Of a stretch of DNA of 64,000 nt, positions 54,009 through 62,643 are shown piece after piece. This DNA comes from Bacteroidota bacterium. GTDB lineage: Bacteria; Bacteroidota; Bacteroidia; Sphingobacteriales; Sphingobacteriaceae. Numbering within the stretch: the stretch's first letter is position 1; each line of letters begins with the position of its first letter. The position numbers were made by a program, and so were the translations under genes. Location: the NCBI GenBank assembly GCA_023427985.1, contig JAEYZM010000026.1, positions 76,781 through 140,780 on the forward strand. The letters are read 5' to 3'. Under the pieces are notes generated by a model. The model saw nothing but the letters and a program-made list of their open reading frames with translations. It was not told where the DNA came from and ran no database searches.

Positions 54009-54574
54009 TGCACGATATAGAACCTTTTTATAAGTGGCGCGACGACTATGTAGCATCGGAAGATGAGCGATCACCTTTCTATGGTAAGGAATATTCGGAG
54101 TTCGAGTTTAGCGATACCATTTATAATTTTTACATACATCCGCAGTGGGACTTTTTTGGCTCACCCACTTTGTACATGAAAATTATTTATGTCGATTATG
54201 AGCGCTCTTATGCGATCATCGAATTTATTGGAGAGTGGAACGATTGTATTACGAATGACATCATGTATCTCAAAAGAGAAATCATTGAGTTGATGATGGA
54301 TGAAGGAATCAATAAATTTATTTTGATCGGAGAGAATGTCTTGAATTATCATTCGAGCGACGATTGCTATTATGAAGAATGGTTTCAAGAATTAGAAGAC
54401 GGTTGGATTGCTGGAATAAACTTCAGAGAACATGTAGTGGATGAGTTCAAGAGAAGTAACATCGACTACTATATAAATTTTGGTGGCGACTTAGATGATT
54501 TGATTTGGAGGAACTTAAAGCCATTACAATTTTTTAAAAAAGTAGAAGAATTATTAACGAAACGTTTGAATTAA
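54008..54574 (+). CDS. Conserved-looking hypothetical protein of the murQ operon
   Basis: I do not recognise this 188-residue protein. It starts inside the murQ stop codon (TAATG). It is soluble-looking, with many Asp, Glu, Tyr, Phe and Trp, no signal peptide and no membrane segment. Features include MHDIEPFYKWRDDYVASEDERSPFYG, FYIHPQWDFFGSPTLYMKI, KFILIGENVLNYH and NIDYYINFGGDLDDLIWRNL. Tight coupling points to a role with murQ and the kinase, or a plain neighbour effect. Confidence 0.7.
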   Translation: MHDIEPFYKWRDDYVASEDERSPFYGKEYSEFEFSDTIYNFYIHPQWDFFGSPTLYMKIIYVDYERSYAIIEFIGEWNDCITNDIMYLKREIIELMMDEGINKFILIGENVLNYHSSDDCYYEEWFQELEDGWIAGINFREHVVDEFKRSNIDYYINFGGDLDDLIWRNLKPLQFFKKVEELLTKRLN

Positions 54575-54606
54575 TTTGTAATTCAAGCTTTTATTTTATT
54601 TATTTG
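54575..54606 (+). promoter_or_regulatory. Promoter for the metH riboswitch transcript
   Basis: TTTG at 54575-54578 and TTTATTTG at 54599-54606 (7 of 8 to TAnnTTTG) are separated by 20 bases. The expected transcription start falls at about 54611-54613, exactly at the first base of the riboswitch P1 helix. Confidence 0.55.
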
Positions 54607-54610
54607 CATT

Positions 54611-54771
54611 GCTTATCAAGAAAGACAGAGGGAATAGACCCTGTGAAGTCTTAGCAACCTGTGCCAACAAGGTGCTAAAATCTACCCTAGAATTAGGGAC
54701 TGATAAGAGGGAATAATCACACCTGATTTTTTCGGATAAGCACAACATATATTTAAAGCATTGCTTGTCAG
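54611..54771 (+). promoter_or_regulatory. SAM-I (S-box) riboswitch with probable translational expression platform
   Basis: The aptamer spans 54611-54708. P1 is CTTATCA (54612-54618) paired with TGATAAG (54701-54707). The conserved S-box core is visible in AGAGGGA, the GAAGTCTTAGCAACC segment, and the P3/P4 hairpins (GTGCCAACAAGGTGC; CCCTAGAATTAGGG). Downstream, GATAAGC (54735-54741) can pair either with the 5' P1 strand GCTTATC or with GCTTGTC (54763-54769) directly before the metH ATG. No T-rich terminator hairpin is seen. Confidence 0.9.
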
Positions 54772-57700
54772 ATGGATATTAGAGAAATTTTAGAAGAGAG
54801 AATTTTAGTGTTAGATGGTGCAATGGGTACCATGATTCAAAGGTATAACCTTAGTGAAGAAGATTTTCGAGGAGATCGATTTAAGAATCACCCTTGTGAT
54901 TTAAAAGGTAATAACGATTTACTGAACATCACTAGACCCGATGTAATTCTTGCAATTCATAAAGAGTATTTAGAAGCAGGTGCCGATATTATTGAGACGA
55001 ATACTTTTAGTTCGAATTCAATTTCCATGGCCGATTATGAGATGCAGGATTTGGTATACGAGATGAATTTGGAAGGAGCAAAAATTGCTCGCATTGCAGT
55101 GAATGAATACAATGCTAAGAACCCCGGAAAACCTCGCTTTGTTGCAGGTTCTTGTGGTCCAACTACACGATTATTATCCATGTCGCCCGATGTGAATGAT
55201 CCCGGTTTTCGTTCCATGCATTTCAAAGAATTAGTAGAAGCATATACTGAACAATTTAGAGGATTAATAGATGGCGGGGCCGATGTAATACTAATAGAAA
55301 CAATTACAGATACTTTAAACGCCAAAGCGGGATTGTTCGCTTTAAACGAATACGCAAAAAAAATCGGAAAGAAAATTCCAGTGATGATTTCTGGCACGAT
55401 CACCGATGCAAGTGGTAGAACATTATCGGGACAAACTACAGAAGCATTTTTAAATTCACTTACACATACCGATTTATTAAGTATAGGTTTGAATTGTGCA
55501 TTGGGTGCAAAAGAGATGCGACCTTATATTGAAGAACTTGCGGACAAATCTGGAGTATATGTAAGTGCTTATCCAAATGCTGGTTTGCCTAATGAATTCG
55601 GGCAATACGACGAGAGTCCAGAAATGATGGGTGTTCATATTCATGATTTTATCGACAGTGGATTTTTAAATATAGTCGGTGGATGCTGTGGTACAACACC
55701 TGATCATATTCGTAAGATTGCAAGTCTTGCAGAAGGTGTTCAGCCCCGCAAACCTGTACATCCAAAACCTTATACTCGATTGAGTGGATTGGAACCATTG
55801 GTTATAACTCCTGAAACAAATTTTGTAAACATTGGAGAGCGTACCAATATTACCGGTTCCCCAAAATTTGCGAAATTAATTTTGTCGGGCGACTACGATG
55901 CAGCATTAGCTGTAGCTCGTCAGCAAGTAGAAGGAGGTGCGCAAATTTTAGATGTGAATATGGATGAAGGGATGTTGGATTCAGAAGCGGCCATGGTGAA
56001 GTTTTTGAATTTATTAATGGCAGAACCCGACATCGCGAAACTTCCTATCATGATCGACTCATCGAAATGGTCGGTCATAGAAGCAGGTCTACAATGCTTG
56101 CAGGGTAAGGCTATTGTGAATTCTATCTCATTGAAAGAAGGAGAAGAAAAATTTATTGAATACGCGGAAAAGATTCGCAATTACGGAGCGGCAGTGGTGG
56201 TCATGGCATTTGATGAAGAAGGTCAAGCCGATTCATATGAACGCAGAATCGAAATTTGTAAACGTTCGTATGATATATTAGTGAACAAAGTAAATTTCCC
56301 TCCTCAAGATATAATTTTTGATCCCAATATTTTAACCATTGCAACCGGTTTAGAAGAACACAATAATTATGCAGTTGATTTTATCAATGCAACAAAATGG
56401 ATTAAAGAAAATTTACCTTATGCAAAAGTTAGCGGTGGTGTAAGTAATATTTCCTTTTCGTTCCGAGGGAATAATGTGGTAAGAGAAGCAATGCATTCGG
56501 CATTCTTATATCATGCCATCAAAGCAGGTATGGATATGGGAATTGTAAATGCAGGTATGCTAGAAGTGTACGAAGAAATTCCTAAGGATTTATTGGAATT
56601 AGTTGAAGATGTTATTTTAAACAGACGTGCCGATGCTACCGAACGATTGATCGTATTTGCAGAACAAATAAAAGGCAAGGGTAAAGAAGGACAAGCGAAA
56701 GAAGAATTGGAATGGCGCAAAGCCAGTGTAGAAGAGCGTTTAACGCATTCATTGGTGAAAGGTATTGTAGAGTTTTTGGATGAGGATGTAGAAGAGGCTC
56801 GACAAAAATACGACAGACCATTGCAAGTGATTGAAGGTCCATTGATGGACGGGATGAATGTGGTGGGCGATTTATTTGGTTCAGGTAAAATGTTTTTACC
56901 CCAAGTAGTAAAAAGTGCAAGGGTAATGAAAAAAGCAGTTGCTTATTTACTACCATTTATCGAAGAAGAAAAGCGAAATAATCCTAATGCATCGCAAGCA
57001 AGTAATGCTGGAAAAGTTTTGATGGCAACGGTGAAAGGTGATGTGCACGACATCGGCAAAAATATTGTAGGAGTAGTGCTCGCATGTAATAATTATGAAG
57101 TAATAGATTTGGGTGTGATGGTTCCAGCTTCTAAAATAATTGAAGAAGCAAAAAAGCATAATGTAGATGCTATAGGATTAAGTGGATTGATTACGCCTTC
57201 CTTGGATGAAATGGTTCATGTTGCAAAAGAGATGCAACGTGAAGGATTGAATATACCATTGTTGATTGGTGGTGCTACTACATCGAGAATCCATACTGTT
57301 GTTAAGATTGATCCGCATTACGATGGAGCGGTGGTGCATGTTTTGGATGCATCGAGAAGTGTAACGGTGGTGAGTAATTTATTGACAGAGGAAAGTAGTC
57401 AATCGTATATCTCGGAAATAAAAGCCGATTATTTAACAACTCGTGAGCAATATCTAAAACGAAATGCAGATAAGAAGTTGATAGATATTGAGAGTAGCAG
57501 AAAAAATAAATTTTCAATCGATTGGGAGAAGACAGAAATCACAAAGCCATCTTTCTTAGGCACAAAATTATTAAATGATTTTCCTTTAGAAGATTTAGTA
57601 GATTATATTGATTGGTCGCCATTCTTTCATACTTGGGAATTGCGAGGAGTATATCCTAAAATTCTGAGCGATGAAGTAGTAGGAGCAGAGGCTACAAAAT

Positions 57701-58452
57701 TATTTAATGATGCTCAAACGATGTTGCAAGATGTTATCAAAAACAAAAAGCTGAGAGCAAATGCAGTCATCGGATTTTATCCTTGTAGTAGTATTGGCGA
57801 TGATATTGTTTTGTATACCGATGAAACGCGTAAGACAGTTTTGGAAACATTGAATACACTAAGGCAACAAGCAGAAAAAGCAGAAGGTGTGCCACACATA
57901 GCTTTGTCGGATTACATTGCACCTAAGGATTCGGGTCGAGAAGATTACATCGGATTGTTTGCAGTAACTGCAGGTTTTGGGCAAGATGAGTTGGTTGCTG
58001 AGTTTGAAAAAAATCACGACGATTATAATTCAATTTTAATAAAAGCAATTGCCGATCGACTAGCAGAAGCATTCGCAGAAAAATTACACGAATTAGTACG
58101 TAAGGAGTTCTGGGGATATTCTAAAGAAGAACATTTATCGAATGATGAATTGATCAAAGAAAAGTATAGAGGTATTAGACCCGCACCAGGTTATCCGGCT
58201 TGTCCAGATCATACAGAGAAGAAGAAAATATTTAATCTATTGAATGCTCCAGATACAGCAGGAATAAGCCTTACAGAAAGTTGTGCTATGTTGCCAACTG
58301 CAGCTGTAAGTGGGTATTATTTTGCAAACCAAGAATCTAAATATTTTGGTTTAGGAAAAATTGGAAAAGATCAAGTATTGGATTACGCCAAACGAAAAGG
58401 GTATAGTGTTGAAGAAATGGAGAGATGGTTGGGGCCGAATCTTGGTTATTAA
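54772..58452 (+). CDS. metH: Cobalamin-dependent methionine synthase
   Basis: MetH transfers a methyl group from methyl-tetrahydrofolate to homocysteine through cobalamin. The 1226 residues carry all four modules: homocysteine domain (RILVLDGAMGTMIQR, zinc Cys in GLNCALG and VGGCCGTTPDH); pterin domain (FVNIGERTNITGSPKF, about residues 350-620); cap plus B12 domain with cobalamin His in GDVHDIGKNI near residue 759; and the reactivation domain (RPAPGYPACPDHTEK). A SAM-I riboswitch controls it, and metF follows after a 207-base repeat region. Confidence 0.97.
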   Translation: MDIREILEERILVLDGAMGTMIQRYNLSEEDFRGDRFKNHPCDLKGNNDLLNITRPDVILAIHKEYLEAGADIIETNTFSSNSISMADYEMQDLVYEMNLEGAKIARIAVNEYNAKNPGKPRFVAGSCGPTTRLLSMSPDVNDPGFRSMHFKELVEAYTEQFRGLIDGGADVILIETITDTLNAKAGLFALNEYAKKIGKKIPVMISGTITDASGRTLSGQTTEAFLNSLTHTDLLSIGLNCALGAKEMRPYIEELADKSGVYVSAYPNAGLPNEFGQYDESPEMMGVHIHDFIDSGFLNIVGGCCGTTPDHIRKIASLAEGVQPRKPVHPKPYTRLSGLEPLVITPETNFVNIGERTNITGSPKFAKLILSGDYDAALAVARQQVEGGAQILDVNMDEGMLDSEAAMVKFLNLLMAEPDIAKLPIMIDSSKWSVIEAGLQCLQGKAIVNSISLKEGEEKFIEYAEKIRNYGAAVVVMAFDEEGQADSYERRIEICKRSYDILVNKVNFPPQDIIFDPNILTIATGLEEHNNYAVDFINATKWIKENLPYAKVSGGVSNISFSFRGNNVVREAMHSAFLYHAIKAGMDMGIVNAGMLEVYEEIPKDLLELVEDVILNRRADATERLIVFAEQIKGKGKEGQAKEELEWRKASVEERLTHSLVKGIVEFLDEDVEEARQKYDRPLQVIEGPLMDGMNVVGDLFGSGKMFLPQVVKSARVMKKAVAYLLPFIEEEKRNNPNASQASNAGKVLMATVKGDVHDIGKNIVGVVLACNNYEVIDLGVMVPASKIIEEAKKHNVDAIGLSGLITPSLDEMVHVAKEMQREGLNIPLLIGGATTSRIHTVVKIDPHYDGAVVHVLDASRSVTVVSNLLTEESSQSYISEIKADYLTTREQYLKRNADKKLIDIESSRKNKFSIDWEKTEITKPSFLGTKLLNDFPLEDLVDYIDWSPFFHTWELRGVYPKILSDEVVGAEATKLFNDAQTMLQDVIKNKKLRANAVIGFYPCSSIGDDIVLYTDETRKTVLETLNTLRQQAEKAEGVPHIALSDYIAPKDSGREDYIGLFAVTAGFGQDELVAEFEKNHDDYNSILIKAIADRLAEAFAEKLHELVRKEFWGYSKEEHLSNDELIKEKYRGIRPAPGYPACPDHTEKKKIFNLLNAPDTAGISLTESCAMLPTAAVSGYYFANQESKYFGLGKIGKDQVLDYAKRKGYSVEEMERWLGPNLGY

Positions 58453-58471
58453 TGGAATTAAAAATTAAAAA

Positions 58472-58521
58472 TTAAGAGTTAAGAACAAAAAATTAAGAAT
58501 TAAAAGTTAAGAGTTAAGAAC
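58472..58521 (+). repeat. Two copies of a 15-base AT-rich direct repeat
   Basis: The word TTAAGAGTTAAGAAC occurs perfectly at 58472-58486 and 58507-58521, within a longer run built of TTAA/AAAATTAA steps from about 58458. The block follows the metH stop codon and precedes two other tandem repeats ahead of metF. Confidence 0.85.
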
Positions 58522-58578
58522 GGAGAGTGCTTAATTTATAATTTATTGGCAATTAAAATAGAAAGCAGCACCACTAAA

Positions 58579-58630
58579 CACTACAACTAAGCACTTTAAC
58601 TAAACACTTTAACTAAACACTATAACTAAA
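58579..58630 (+). repeat. Four tandem 13-base units ahead of metF
   Basis: Units are CACTACAACTAAG, CACTTTAACTAAA, CACTTTAACTAAA and CACTATAACTAAA, end to end at 58579-58630. The variable positions are bases 5-6 and the last base. A partial unit (CACTAAA) precedes the array. Confidence 0.9.
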
Positions 58631-58632
58631 GT

Positions 58633-58656
58633 ACTAGCACACTAGCATACTAGCAA
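58633..58656 (+). repeat. Three tandem 8-base units next to the metF start
   Basis: Units ACTAGCAC, ACTAGCAT and ACTAGCAA lie end to end at 58633-58656; a final ACT leads straight into the metF ATG at 58660. There is no usual ribosome-binding sequence in between. Confidence 0.9.
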
Positions 58657-58659
58657 ACT

Positions 58660-59613
58660 ATGAAGATTACAGAGCATATAAAAAACGCAAAGAAAACACT
58701 TTTCTCCTTTGAACTTCTACCTCCAGTAAAAGGCAAGGGCATACAATCTATCTTTGACACCATAGATCCATTGATGGAATTCAAACCGCCATTTATAGAC
58801 GTTACGTATCATCGAGAAGATTATATATACAAACAAAGAGAAAACGGTTTGTTGGAAAAAGTGGCATATAGAAAACGTCCGGGTACTGTGGCCATTTGTG
58901 CTGCTATCATGCATAGATATTCGGTCGATGCAGTGCCGCATTTAATCTGTGGTGGTTTTACGAAAGAAGAAACGGAGAATGCACTCATCGAACTAAACTT
59001 TTTGGGAATCGACAATGTGTTAGTGTTAAGAGGAGATGCAAGAAAAGCGGAAGCCCAATTTATACCAACACCTGGCGGACATGCGTATGCATCGGAATTA
59101 TTAGGTCAAGTGAACAATATGAATAAAGGGATTTATTTGCACGAAGATATTGATGAGAACAGTGCAACTAATTTCTGTATTGGTGTTGCAGGCTACCCAG
59201 AGAAACATTTTGAGGCACCAAATTTGAAAACCGATTTAAAATATTTGAAGCAAAAGGTTGATTTAGGAGCGGAATTTATTGTTACACAAATGTTTTTCGA
59301 CAATCAGAAATTCATTGATTTTGTAAAGCTTTGCAGAGAGAATGGCATTAACGTTCCAATTATCCCAGGGCTAAAACCTATCACAAATTCAAAACAAATA
59401 ATTAACTTGCCTAAAGTTTTTCACATCGACATTCCTGAAGATTTAAGTGATGCGGTATTGAAATGTAAAAATGAACAAGAAGTAAAACAAGTAGGTATTG
59501 AATGGTTGATTAACCAGTCGAAAGAGTTGGTGAAATTTGGTGTACCAGTATTGCATTACTATACGATGGGTTCAGCAAATCCTACCTATCAAATTGCAAA
59601 AGAAGTATTTTAG
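58660..59613 (+). CDS. metF: Methylenetetrahydrofolate reductase
   Basis: MetF makes methyl-tetrahydrofolate, the substrate of MetH. The 317 residues show the FAD-binding TIM barrel: FSFELLPPVKGKGIQSIFDTI, FIDVTYHRED, VLVLRGDARKAEAQF, and ITQMFFDNQKFIDFVK-like sequence near residue 209. It heads a tight seven-gene run in which every junction is four bases or less or overlapping. Confidence 0.95.
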   Translation: MKITEHIKNAKKTLFSFELLPPVKGKGIQSIFDTIDPLMEFKPPFIDVTYHREDYIYKQRENGLLEKVAYRKRPGTVAICAAIMHRYSVDAVPHLICGGFTKEETENALIELNFLGIDNVLVLRGDARKAEAQFIPTPGGHAYASELLGQVNNMNKGIYLHEDIDENSATNFCIGVAGYPEKHFEAPNLKTDLKYLKQKVDLGAEFIVTQMFFDNQKFIDFVKLCRENGINVPIIPGLKPITNSKQIINLPKVFHIDIPEDLSDAVLKCKNEQEVKQVGIEWLINQSKELVKFGVPVLHYYTMGSANPTYQIAKEVF

Positions 59614-59615
59614 AA

Positions 59616-60539
59616 ATGAATGGCATTGTTACAAAATCTACAGGTAGCTGGTATTTGGTAAAGACAGAAGACCATAGAATTTGGCAATGTAGAATCAAAG
59701 GTAAATTTAGGATTCAAGGAATTAAGTCCACCAACCCAATTGCCGTTGGAGACAAGGTAGAGATAGAAGTAGAAGACGAGCAAAATAGTTTAGGATTGAT
59801 TCATAAATTATTTGATCGTGAAAATTACATTGTTCGAAAGTCGATAAATTTATCGAAACAAACACATATTATAGCAGCGAATATTGATCAGGCATTGTTA
59901 GTGGTCACGCTTGCGAATCCTCGTACATCATTTGGTTTCATCGATCGATTTTTAGTTACATGTGAAGCCTATCATATTCCTACTAAATTAATTTTCAATA
60001 AAATTGATATATATGAAGTAGAGGATATGGAGTACCTCGACGAGGTATGCGCTATGTATGAAAGCATTGGCTATCCTTGCTTGCAGACATCGACATTAAA
60101 AAATATTGGCATAGAAAATGTGCGAAATTTGGTAAAAGATAAAACTTCACTCATCTCTGGTCATTCGGGTGTTGGGAAGTCGAGTCTAATTAATTTATTA
60201 GTACCAGATTTGAATTTAAAGACAACAGAAATTTCCGATTATTCATCTAAGGGTGTACACACTACTACTTTTGCAGAGATGCACGATTTGCCAGAGGGTG
60301 GAGAAATTATTGACACTCCAGGTATACGGGAATTGGGTATTGTAGAAATTGAGGAGGAAGAATTGTCGCATTATTTTCCAGAAATGCGTGCAGAATTACA
60401 CAACTGCAAGTTTAATAATTGCAAGCATTTGAATGAGCCGGGATGTGCAATAAAAAAGGCGGTGGATGAAAGTAGAATTTCATTGATACGATATGAGAGT
60501 TATTTGAGTATATTAGCAAACGAAGACAACAGAAAATAA
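59616..60539 (+). CDS. rsgA: Ribosome small subunit-dependent GTPase A
   Basis: RsgA is a circularly permuted GTPase for late 30S assembly. The 307 residues begin with an OB fold (NGIVTKSTGSWYLVKTEDHR). The G motifs follow in permuted order: FNKIDIY (G4), SGHSGVGKSSLINLLVPD (G1), DTPGIRELGI (G3). The C-terminal zinc finger is HNCKFNNCKHLNEPGCAIKKAV. It begins two bases after metF. Confidence 0.96.
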   Translation: MNGIVTKSTGSWYLVKTEDHRIWQCRIKGKFRIQGIKSTNPIAVGDKVEIEVEDEQNSLGLIHKLFDRENYIVRKSINLSKQTHIIAANIDQALLVVTLANPRTSFGFIDRFLVTCEAYHIPTKLIFNKIDIYEVEDMEYLDEVCAMYESIGYPCLQTSTLKNIGIENVRNLVKDKTSLISGHSGVGKSSLINLLVPDLNLKTTEISDYSSKGVHTTTFAEMHDLPEGGEIIDTPGIRELGIVEIEEEELSHYFPEMRAELHNCKFNNCKHLNEPGCAIKKAVDESRISLIRYESYLSILANEDNRK

Positions 60540-60540
60540 T

Positions 60541-61347
60541 ATGAAAGCTTTAAATAAATTAACCTGGTTGTTTGGCCTTATGGTCATTTTAGGTTTCAAT
60601 TCATGTAAGAAAGATGCCCCTTTAGTTTTGTTATTCAGTTTAGATGATGATATTCAATTGGGTAAACAAGTGGTTGCGGAAATCGAATCGAAGCCTGCTG
60701 AATTCCCACTACTATCTGAATCGCAATATGCTAGTGCATATGCATACATCAATGGAATCCGTTCAGAGATTTTAAATTCAGGAGCAATTGTTTACAAAGA
60801 CGAATTTGAATGGAAATTTAAAATTATCAGAAACGATACAACTTTGAATGCATTCTGTACGCCCGGTGGATACATTTATATCTATACTGGATTAATAAAA
60901 TACTTAGATAGTAAGGATCAATTGGCTGGAGTTATAGGGCATGAGATGGCGCATGCAGACAGAAGACATACGAGTAGGTCGATGCAAGCGCAATATGGAG
61001 TTAGTGCGTTGTTAGGTGTTGTGTTGGGAAACGATAATGAGTTATTGCAACAAATTGCTGGAAGCATTTATTCATTAAAAAACTCAAGAGACCATGAAGC
61101 AGAAGCCGATGAATATTCGGTGAAATATTTATGTCCGACACCATACAATGCAGCAGGAGCAGCAGGATTTTTTGCGAAATTAATTTCTGAGGGATATGAT
61201 GAAAGTAGATTAGCGAGTTTCTTTAGTACACACCCATCGCCAAGTAATCGTGTAAACGATATCAACGAACACAAAGTAGATTTCGGTTGTACAGGAAATG
61301 TGACAGATAATTCGGGTTATACTGCATTTAAAAATTCATTACCATAA
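60541..61347 (+). CDS. M48-family metalloprotease lipoprotein
   Basis: The 268-residue protein has a lipoprotein signal (LTWLFGLMVILGFNSC, Cys22). The M48 zinc motif is HEMAH at 134-138 in AGVIGHEMAHADRRHT, with the third ligand in HEAEADEYSVKYL. Its size and position suggest a BepA/LoiP-like periplasmic protease that degrades misassembled outer-membrane proteins. It starts one base after rsgA and its stop codon overlaps the dtd start (TAATG). Confidence 0.87.
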   Translation: MKALNKLTWLFGLMVILGFNSCKKDAPLVLLFSLDDDIQLGKQVVAEIESKPAEFPLLSESQYASAYAYINGIRSEILNSGAIVYKDEFEWKFKIIRNDTTLNAFCTPGGYIYIYTGLIKYLDSKDQLAGVIGHEMAHADRRHTSRSMQAQYGVSALLGVVLGNDNELLQQIAGSIYSLKNSRDHEAEADEYSVKYLCPTPYNAAGAAGFFAKLISEGYDESRLASFFSTHPSPSNRVNDINEHKVDFGCTGNVTDNSGYTAFKNSLP

Positions 61348-61805
61348 TGAGGGTAGTTATTCAAAGAGTCCTACACGCAAGTGTTAGCGTTAACAATATA
61401 ATAAGAGGCCGTATCAACAACGGCCTTTTGGTTTTGTTAGGAGTATCGAATGATGATACGAAAGAAGATTTGATGTGGCTGGTTGGCAAGATACCATCGC
61501 TAAGAATCTTTATTGATGAAAATGGATTAATGAATAAATCTTTGGTCGATGTATCGGGCGAGTTGTTGGTTATAAGTCAGTTTACATTGTATGCTGCAAC
61601 ACAAAAAGGGAATAGACCTTCGTACATCAATGCAGCAAAACCAGATTTTGCAAATGAGATGTATGAATTGTTTATTGAAGAGATCGGTAAGAAAATAACA
61701 TCAGATGTTCAGCGAGGGGAGTTTGGTGCCGACATGAAAGTAGAATTATTGAACGATGGTCCAGTTACCATAATTATGGATACAAAAAATAAAAGTATTT
61801 TTTAG
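61347..61805 (+). CDS. dtd: D-aminoacyl-tRNA deacylase
   Basis: DTD hydrolyses D-amino acids wrongly attached to tRNA. The 152 residues begin MRVVIQRVLHASVSVNN and contain the active-site SQFTLYAATQKGNRPSYINAAKPDFA (SQFTL motif) and the GPVTIIMDT segment with the Gly-cis-Pro motif. It overlaps the M48 gene by one base and ends next to mazG. Confidence 0.96.
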   Translation: MRVVIQRVLHASVSVNNIIRGRINNGLLVLLGVSNDDTKEDLMWLVGKIPSLRIFIDENGLMNKSLVDVSGELLVISQFTLYAATQKGNRPSYINAAKPDFANEMYELFIEEIGKKITSDVQRGEFGADMKVELLNDGPVTIIMDTKNKSIF

Positions 61806-62132
61806 ATGAAACTATCAGAAGCACAATCAATGGTTGATCAATGGATCAAAGAAAACGGAGTTCGATATTTTAATGAACTTACGAATTTAGCAATACTAAC
61901 AGAAGAGGTTGGAGAAGTCGCTCGATTAATGTCGAGGAAATATGGAGAACAGTCGTTTAAAGAATCGGATAAAGATAAAGATCTGGGAGATGAGCTTGCA
62001 GATGTGATGTTTGTATTGATTTGTATTGCGAATCAGACTGGAGTAGATTTGACGGAGGCTATGAAAAAAAACATCGAGAAGAAAACTAAAAGGGATTCGG
62101 ATCGACATAAGAATAACGATAAATTAAAATAG
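61806..62132 (+). CDS. MazG-like nucleotide pyrophosphohydrolase
   Basis: This 108-residue all-alpha NTP pyrophosphatase starts on the base after the dtd stop. The metal-binding ExxE...D pattern is visible in LTEEVGEVARLMSR and DLGDELADVMFVLICIANQTGVDL. It probably cleans the nucleotide pool. The single-domain form matches the MazG-like/iMazG group rather than full-length MazG. Confidence 0.88.
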   Translation: MKLSEAQSMVDQWIKENGVRYFNELTNLAILTEEVGEVARLMSRKYGEQSFKESDKDKDLGDELADVMFVLICIANQTGVDLTEAMKKNIEKKTKRDSDRHKNNDKLK

Positions 62133-62136
62133 AGAG

Positions 62137-62643
62137 ATGCGATATCTTTTGTTGTGTGTAATACTTTATTCCTTTATGAGTTCATGTAAAGAGAACGAAA
62201 TGAAGGGTAGTGAATTGGAAGCATATGTGTTTGTATCGCCTGAATGTCCAATATCAGAAGCAATTTTATTGAATTTAAAACAATTGGATTCTACATATTC
62301 GGATTCGGTTTTGTTAATTAAACTAGTTGTTCCTGGGAAATTGTACAGCGATTTCGAGATTGATTCTTTTAGACGCGTAAATAATTTACAGTTCGAATTA
62401 ATAAAAGATTCCAATGCAGTATTGGTTAAAAGATTTGGAGCAAGTATAACACCAGAAGTATTTTTAATAAAAGATAAGGAGCTGCTCTACTCTGGTGCAA
62501 TTGATGACAGAGCATTGGATAACGATATCATTAGACAAAGTGCTAAAAATTTTTATTTAAGAGATGCGATTGAATTAACTTTGAAGAATAAAAAAATAAG
62601 TTTGAAAAAAACAGAGGCAATAGGATGTTATATAGAATTGTAG
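62137..62643 (+). CDS. Thioredoxin-fold (redoxin-like) lipoprotein
   Basis: The 168-residue protein has a lipoprotein signal (LLLCVILYSFMSSC). A thioredoxin-like fold is suggested by AYVFVSPECPISEAILLNL (a single Cys, CP), FELIKDSNAVLVKRFGASITPEVFLIKDKELLYSGAIDDR (with the cis-Pro TPEVF pattern), and the closing TEAIGCYIEL. In other phyla this domain is often fused to the cytochrome c-copper monooxygenase type of the next gene. Here the two are separate and overlap by 19 bases. Redox function is likely; the single active-site Cys leaves mechanism open. Confidence 0.72.
   Translation: MRYLLLCVILYSFMSSCKENEMKGSELEAYVFVSPECPISEAILLNLKQLDSTYSDSVLLIKLVVPGKLYSDFEIDSFRRVNNLQFELIKDSNAVLVKRFGASITPEVFLIKDKELLYSGAIDDRALDNDIIRQSAKNFYLRDAIELTLKNKKISLKKTEAIGCYIEL

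Noticed and set aside
52548..54388. Several minus-strand open frames opposite the kinase, murQ and the unknown gene
   Set aside because: They are shadows of well-supported plus-strand genes and show no domain, signal or promoter.
58458..58659. CRISPR-like array in front of metF
   Set aside because: The units are 8, 13 and 15 bases with no unique spacers, and no cas gene is present.
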